Of a stretch of DNA of 64,000 bases, positions 61,317-64,000 are shown one piece after another. The notes beneath the pieces were generated by a model that saw only the letters and a program-made list of their open reading frames with translations, made no database searches and had not been told where the DNA came from. The stretch is from DATBLE01 sp963775695 (GTDB lineage: Bacteria > Actinomycetota > Thermoleophilia > Gaiellales > Gaiellaceae), in NCBI GenBank assembly GCA_963775695.1, contig CAVZJU010000007.1:248001-312000 (forward strand), given 5' to 3'. Position numbers and translations under genes: made by a program. The first letter of the stretch is position 1. Each line of letters starts with the position of its first letter.

Positions 61317-63421
61317 ACGTCTGGCCGGGCCAGCCCTTCCCGCTCGGCCCGACGTGGGACGGCGAAGGCACCAACTTCTCGCTCTTCTCCGAGCACGCCG
61401 CGCGCGTCGACCTCTGCCTGTTCGACGAGGGCGACAACGAGATCCGTGTCCCGCTGACAGAGTCCACGGCGTTCAACTGGCACGCATACCTCCCGGGCGT
61501 GGGTCCGGGCCAGCGGTACGCCTACCGCGTCCACGGGCGCTGGGCGCCGGGGGAGGGGCATCGGTTCAACGCGAGCAAGCTCCTGATCGACCCGTACGCG
61601 AAGGCGGTCGAGGGCCCGATCCGCTGGGAGACCGCGTCCACGCTGCCCTACGTCACCGGTGGCGACGACGCTGATCTCGAGGCCGACGACGAGGACGACG
61701 CCGCCGCGATCCCGAAGTGCGTCGTCGTCGACCCGGGGTTCGACTGGGAGGGCGACTGGCTGCTCGGCACGCCCTGGCACGAGACCGTGATCTACGAGGC
61801 GCACGTCAAGGGCTTCACGAAGCTGCATCCGGCCGTTCGCGACGACCTGCGCGGCAGCTATGCGGGGCTGGCCTCGGACGCGGCGGTCGAGCACCTTCGC
61901 TCGCTCGGCGTGACGGCGGTCGAGCTGCTGCCGGTCCACCACGCCGCCGACGAGCACCACCTCGCCCAGAAGGGCCTGACCAACTACTGGGGATACAGCT
62001 CGATCGGCTATCTCGCCCCGCACGCGCTCTATTCAGCGACCGGGACAGGCGGAGCGCAGGTGCTCGAGTTCAAGGGGATGGTCAAGGCGCTCCACCGCGC
62101 GGGCATCGAGGTGATCCTCGACGTCGTCTACAACCACACCGCCGAGGGCAACCACCTCGGCCCGATGCTCGGCTTCAAGGGCGTCGACAACGCCTCGTAC
62201 TACCGGTTGATGCCCGACGACCGGCGCTACTACATGGACTTCACCGGGACCGGCAACAGCCTCAACCCGGTGCACCCGAGCGTGCTCCGCCTGATCATGG
62301 ACTCGCTGCGCTATTTCGTGATCGACTGCCACGTGGACGGCTTTCGCTTCGACCTCGCCTCCGCGCTGGCGCGTGAGTTCTACGACGTCGACCGGCTCTC
62401 GGCCTTCTTCGACACGATCCACCAGGACCCGGTGCTCTCGCAGGTCAAGCTGATCGCCGAGCCGTGGGACGTCGGGCCCGGCGGCTACCAGGTCGGAAAC
62501 TTCCCGATCCTCTGGGCGGAGTGGAACGGCATCTACCGCGACACGATGCGCGACTTCTGGCGCGGCCAGGGCACCGTCGCCGAGTTCGCACGGCGTTTCA
62601 CGGGCTCCAGCGACCTGTACCAGTCGGACGGCCGCCGGCCGTCCGCGTCGATCAACTTCGTCACCGCCCATGACGGGTTCACCCTCAACGACCTCGTCTC
62701 GTACAACGAGAAGCACAACGAGGCCAACCTCGAGGACAATCGCGACGGCAGCGACGACAACCGCAGCTGGAACTGTGGCGCCGAGGGCCCGACCGACGAT
62801 CCGGGGGTCAACGAGTTGCGCGAGCGCCAGCTGCGGAACTTCCTGACCACGCTCCTCCTCTCGCAGGGCGTCCCGATGCTGCTCGGCGGCGACGAGCTCG
62901 GTCGCACGCAACGCGGGAACAACAACGCCTACTGCCAGGACAACGAGATCAGCTGGTTCGACTGGCAACTCGGCGACCGCGCCCGCGGGTTGCTCGAGTG
63001 GACACGCAGGCTGATCGCTCTGCGCGCCGCCCATCCCGTGTTCCGACGTGCGGAGTTCCTGACCGGGGAGTCGCCGCTCGGCTCCGGCCTGCCCGACAGC
63101 TGGTGGTTCCGGACCGACGGGCGCAAGATGACCCGGCGCGACTGGACCGACGGGGGGCTGCGCACCGTCGGGCTCTTCCTCAACGGTGAGGAGATCCCGA
63201 CGCGGTCCCCGACGGGGGAGAAGGTCGTCGACGCGTCGTTCGTGCTCCTCTTCAACGCACACCACGAGCCGGCGATCTTCCTCCTGCCGCCGCGCCGGTT
63301 CGGCTCCCGGTGGCTGCTCGAGCTCTCGACCGCCGAGCCGGAGGCCGGCGGCCGCCCTTACCCGGCTCGGGCGGAGCTCGAGGTCGGCGCGCGGTCGATC
63401 CTCGTCTTGCGCCGCGACTGA
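61313..63421 (+). CDS. glgX: Glycogen debranching enzyme GlgX (TreX-type isoamylase)
   Basis: A 702-residue GH13_11 isoamylase that cleaves alpha-1,6 branches. It begins with a carbohydrate-binding beta domain (PLGPTWDGEGTNFSLFSEHA). Catalytic Asp is in VDGFRFDLASALAREFYD near residue 342, Glu in VKLIAEPWDVGPGGYQVG near 381, and Asp in NFVTAHDGFTLNDLVSYN near 451. GTG at 61313 is inside the treZ stop. With TreZ (and an unseen TreY) it forms the route from glycogen to trehalose. A hairpin follows the stop. Confidence 0.96.
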   Translation: MNVWPGQPFPLGPTWDGEGTNFSLFSEHAARVDLCLFDEGDNEIRVPLTESTAFNWHAYLPGVGPGQRYAYRVHGRWAPGEGHRFNASKLLIDPYAKAVEGPIRWETASTLPYVTGGDDADLEADDEDDAAAIPKCVVVDPGFDWEGDWLLGTPWHETVIYEAHVKGFTKLHPAVRDDLRGSYAGLASDAAVEHLRSLGVTAVELLPVHHAADEHHLAQKGLTNYWGYSSIGYLAPHALYSATGTGGAQVLEFKGMVKALHRAGIEVILDVVYNHTAEGNHLGPMLGFKGVDNASYYRLMPDDRRYYMDFTGTGNSLNPVHPSVLRLIMDSLRYFVIDCHVDGFRFDLASALAREFYDVDRLSAFFDTIHQDPVLSQVKLIAEPWDVGPGGYQVGNFPILWAEWNGIYRDTMRDFWRGQGTVAEFARRFTGSSDLYQSDGRRPSASINFVTAHDGFTLNDLVSYNEKHNEANLEDNRDGSDDNRSWNCGAEGPTDDPGVNELRERQLRNFLTTLLLSQGVPMLLGGDELGRTQRGNNNAYCQDNEISWFDWQLGDRARGLLEWTRRLIALRAAHPVFRRAEFLTGESPLGSGLPDSWWFRTDGRKMTRRDWTDGGLRTVGLFLNGEEIPTRSPTGEKVVDASFVLLFNAHHEPAIFLLPPRRFGSRWLLELSTAEPEAGGRPYPARAELEVGARSILVLRRD

Positions 63422-63422
63422 C

Positions 63423-63449
63423 CTCCGCGCCTTCCGGGCGTCTGCGGAG
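63423..63449 (+). terminator. Hairpin terminator after glgX
   Basis: The inverted repeat CTCCGC and GCGGAG, with an inner GCC/GGC pairing, starts 2 nt after the glgX stop. It is a short GC-rich stem without a U tract. It marks the end of the glycogen/trehalose block. Confidence 0.45.
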
Positions 63450-63522
63450 TCCGGCTCCGTGTCGTCCCCGATGGCCGCCGGTGCCGCACGCGACACGATG
63501 GCGGAACAGGAAAGGAGCCGAG

Positions 63523-64000
63523 ATGACCGGGACGATTCTGGTGACGTATGCCTCGAGGTACGGCTCCACTCGCGAGGTGGCGGAGTCGATCGCCGGAACG
63601 CTCCGAGGACGGCTGCTTCACGTCGTCGTCTGCCCGGCCGCGGAGGTCGAGAGAGTCCAGGGGTACGCACGTGTGGTGCTCGGCGGCGGGATCTACATGG
63701 GCCGCTGGCACCGCGACGCGCGGGGCTTCGCCAGGCACTTCGCCGACGAGCTGGCAGACCTGCCCGTTGCCGTGTTCGCGCTGGGGCCGGTCGAGGACGT
63801 TCCCGAGCATCGCCGCGGGGCGGCGAACCAGTTCCGCGCGGCGGTCCAGAAGCTGCCCTTCGAGCCGGTCGCTACGGCTGTGTTCGGCGGCACGGTCGAC
63901 CCGCGCAAGCTGCGATTTCCCTTCAACCACATGCCGGCCGCCGACGTGCGCGACTGGGACCGGATCCGCGCGTGGGCGCTGCAAGTCGCCGAGGTGCTTC
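63523..64000 (+). CDS. Flavodoxin-like protein (protoporphyrinogen oxidase HemG-like), 3' end off window
   Basis: The first 159 residues of a flavodoxin-domain protein. The FMN phosphate loop is VTYASRYGSTREVAESIAG. It continues VVLGGGIYMGRWHRDARGF and FALGPVEDVPEHRRG, which resemble HemG-type menaquinone-dependent protoporphyrinogen dehydrogenases rather than electron-carrier flavodoxins. AAAGGAG precedes ATG at 63523. The end of the gene lies beyond 64000, but most of a 170-180-residue protein is visible. Confidence 0.85.
   Translation, partial: MTGTILVTYASRYGSTREVAESIAGTLRGRLLHVVVCPAAEVERVQGYARVVLGGGIYMGRWHRDARGFARHFADELADLPVAVFALGPVEDVPEHRRGAANQFRAAVQKLPFEPVATAVFGGTVDPRKLRFPFNHMPAADVRDWDRIRAWALQVAEVL

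Overview
The window is a high-GC chromosomal segment with dense gene packing, many GTG/TTG starts and many 4-nt stop/start overlaps. A SARP/BTAD regulator, a GlgE-TreS-maltokinase glycogen/trehalose route, polyphosphate kinase with a RegX3/PhoP-like regulator, and paired SHOCT and DUF6325-like genes all point to Actinomycetota. I infer, without proof, a Thermoleophilia/Gaiellales-type lineage. I saw no rRNA, tRNA, CRISPR array, transposase or phage gene.

Layout. 1-8 kb: the N-terminal part of an M32 carboxypeptidase, a small membrane-anchored secreted protein, a SARP-type regulator that stops early, a LuxR-family ATPase regulator broken by three one-base frameshifts, a LarA-like protein and a VOC protein. 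8.6-17.2 kb: a branched-chain-type ABC importer (livH, livM, binding protein, livG, livF), then a TolB-like lipoprotein, a Tm-1-like protein, a PEP-hydrolase-like TIM barrel and a cupin, which look like one uptake-and-catabolism operon. 17.2-22.3 kb: an oxidoreductase, a nitroreductase and a patchwork zone. In that zone two truncated nitroreductase 5' ends, each followed by a conserved hairpin tail, separate small cargo genes (a DUF1269-like protein, a cupredoxin remnant and a cation transporter). A methyltransferase, a SHOCT protein and a DUF6325-like protein follow. 22.4-27.5 kb: malate synthase divergent from glcDEF, a complete glycolate-to-malate route. 27.5-28.5 kb: an arsenic operon (arsR, a 37-residue Cys-rich ORF, arsC) with a clear operator.

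28.5-48.8 kb is a phosphate, polyphosphate and arsenic island. It holds CapA, a PhoX-like phosphatase, two phoU genes around a DUF202 gene, pstB divergent from pstCAS, a second arsenic operon (DUF2180-like, arsR, acr3), a Pit transporter with its DUF47 partner, a sensor kinase, a response regulator, ppk, ppx, a SixA-like phosphatase, a Nudix hydrolase, a CYTH-CHAD protein and a paralogous response regulator. Upstream of phoX, pstS, the kinase/regulator pair and ppx I see 11-nt-periodic direct repeats that look like PHO boxes, so this is probably one regulon.

48.8-63.4 kb is a glycogen/trehalose block: a PHP-domain protein, malQ, glgE, treS, mak, glgB, a channel-like protein, an MFS transporter, treZ and glgX. 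TreY is not in the window. A flavodoxin-like gene runs off the right edge.

At least nine genes that otherwise look intact carry about 15 single-base frameshifts, several in short homopolymers. I read most of these as probable sequencing or assembly indels rather than true gene decay. They are annotated as CDS spanning the shifts.
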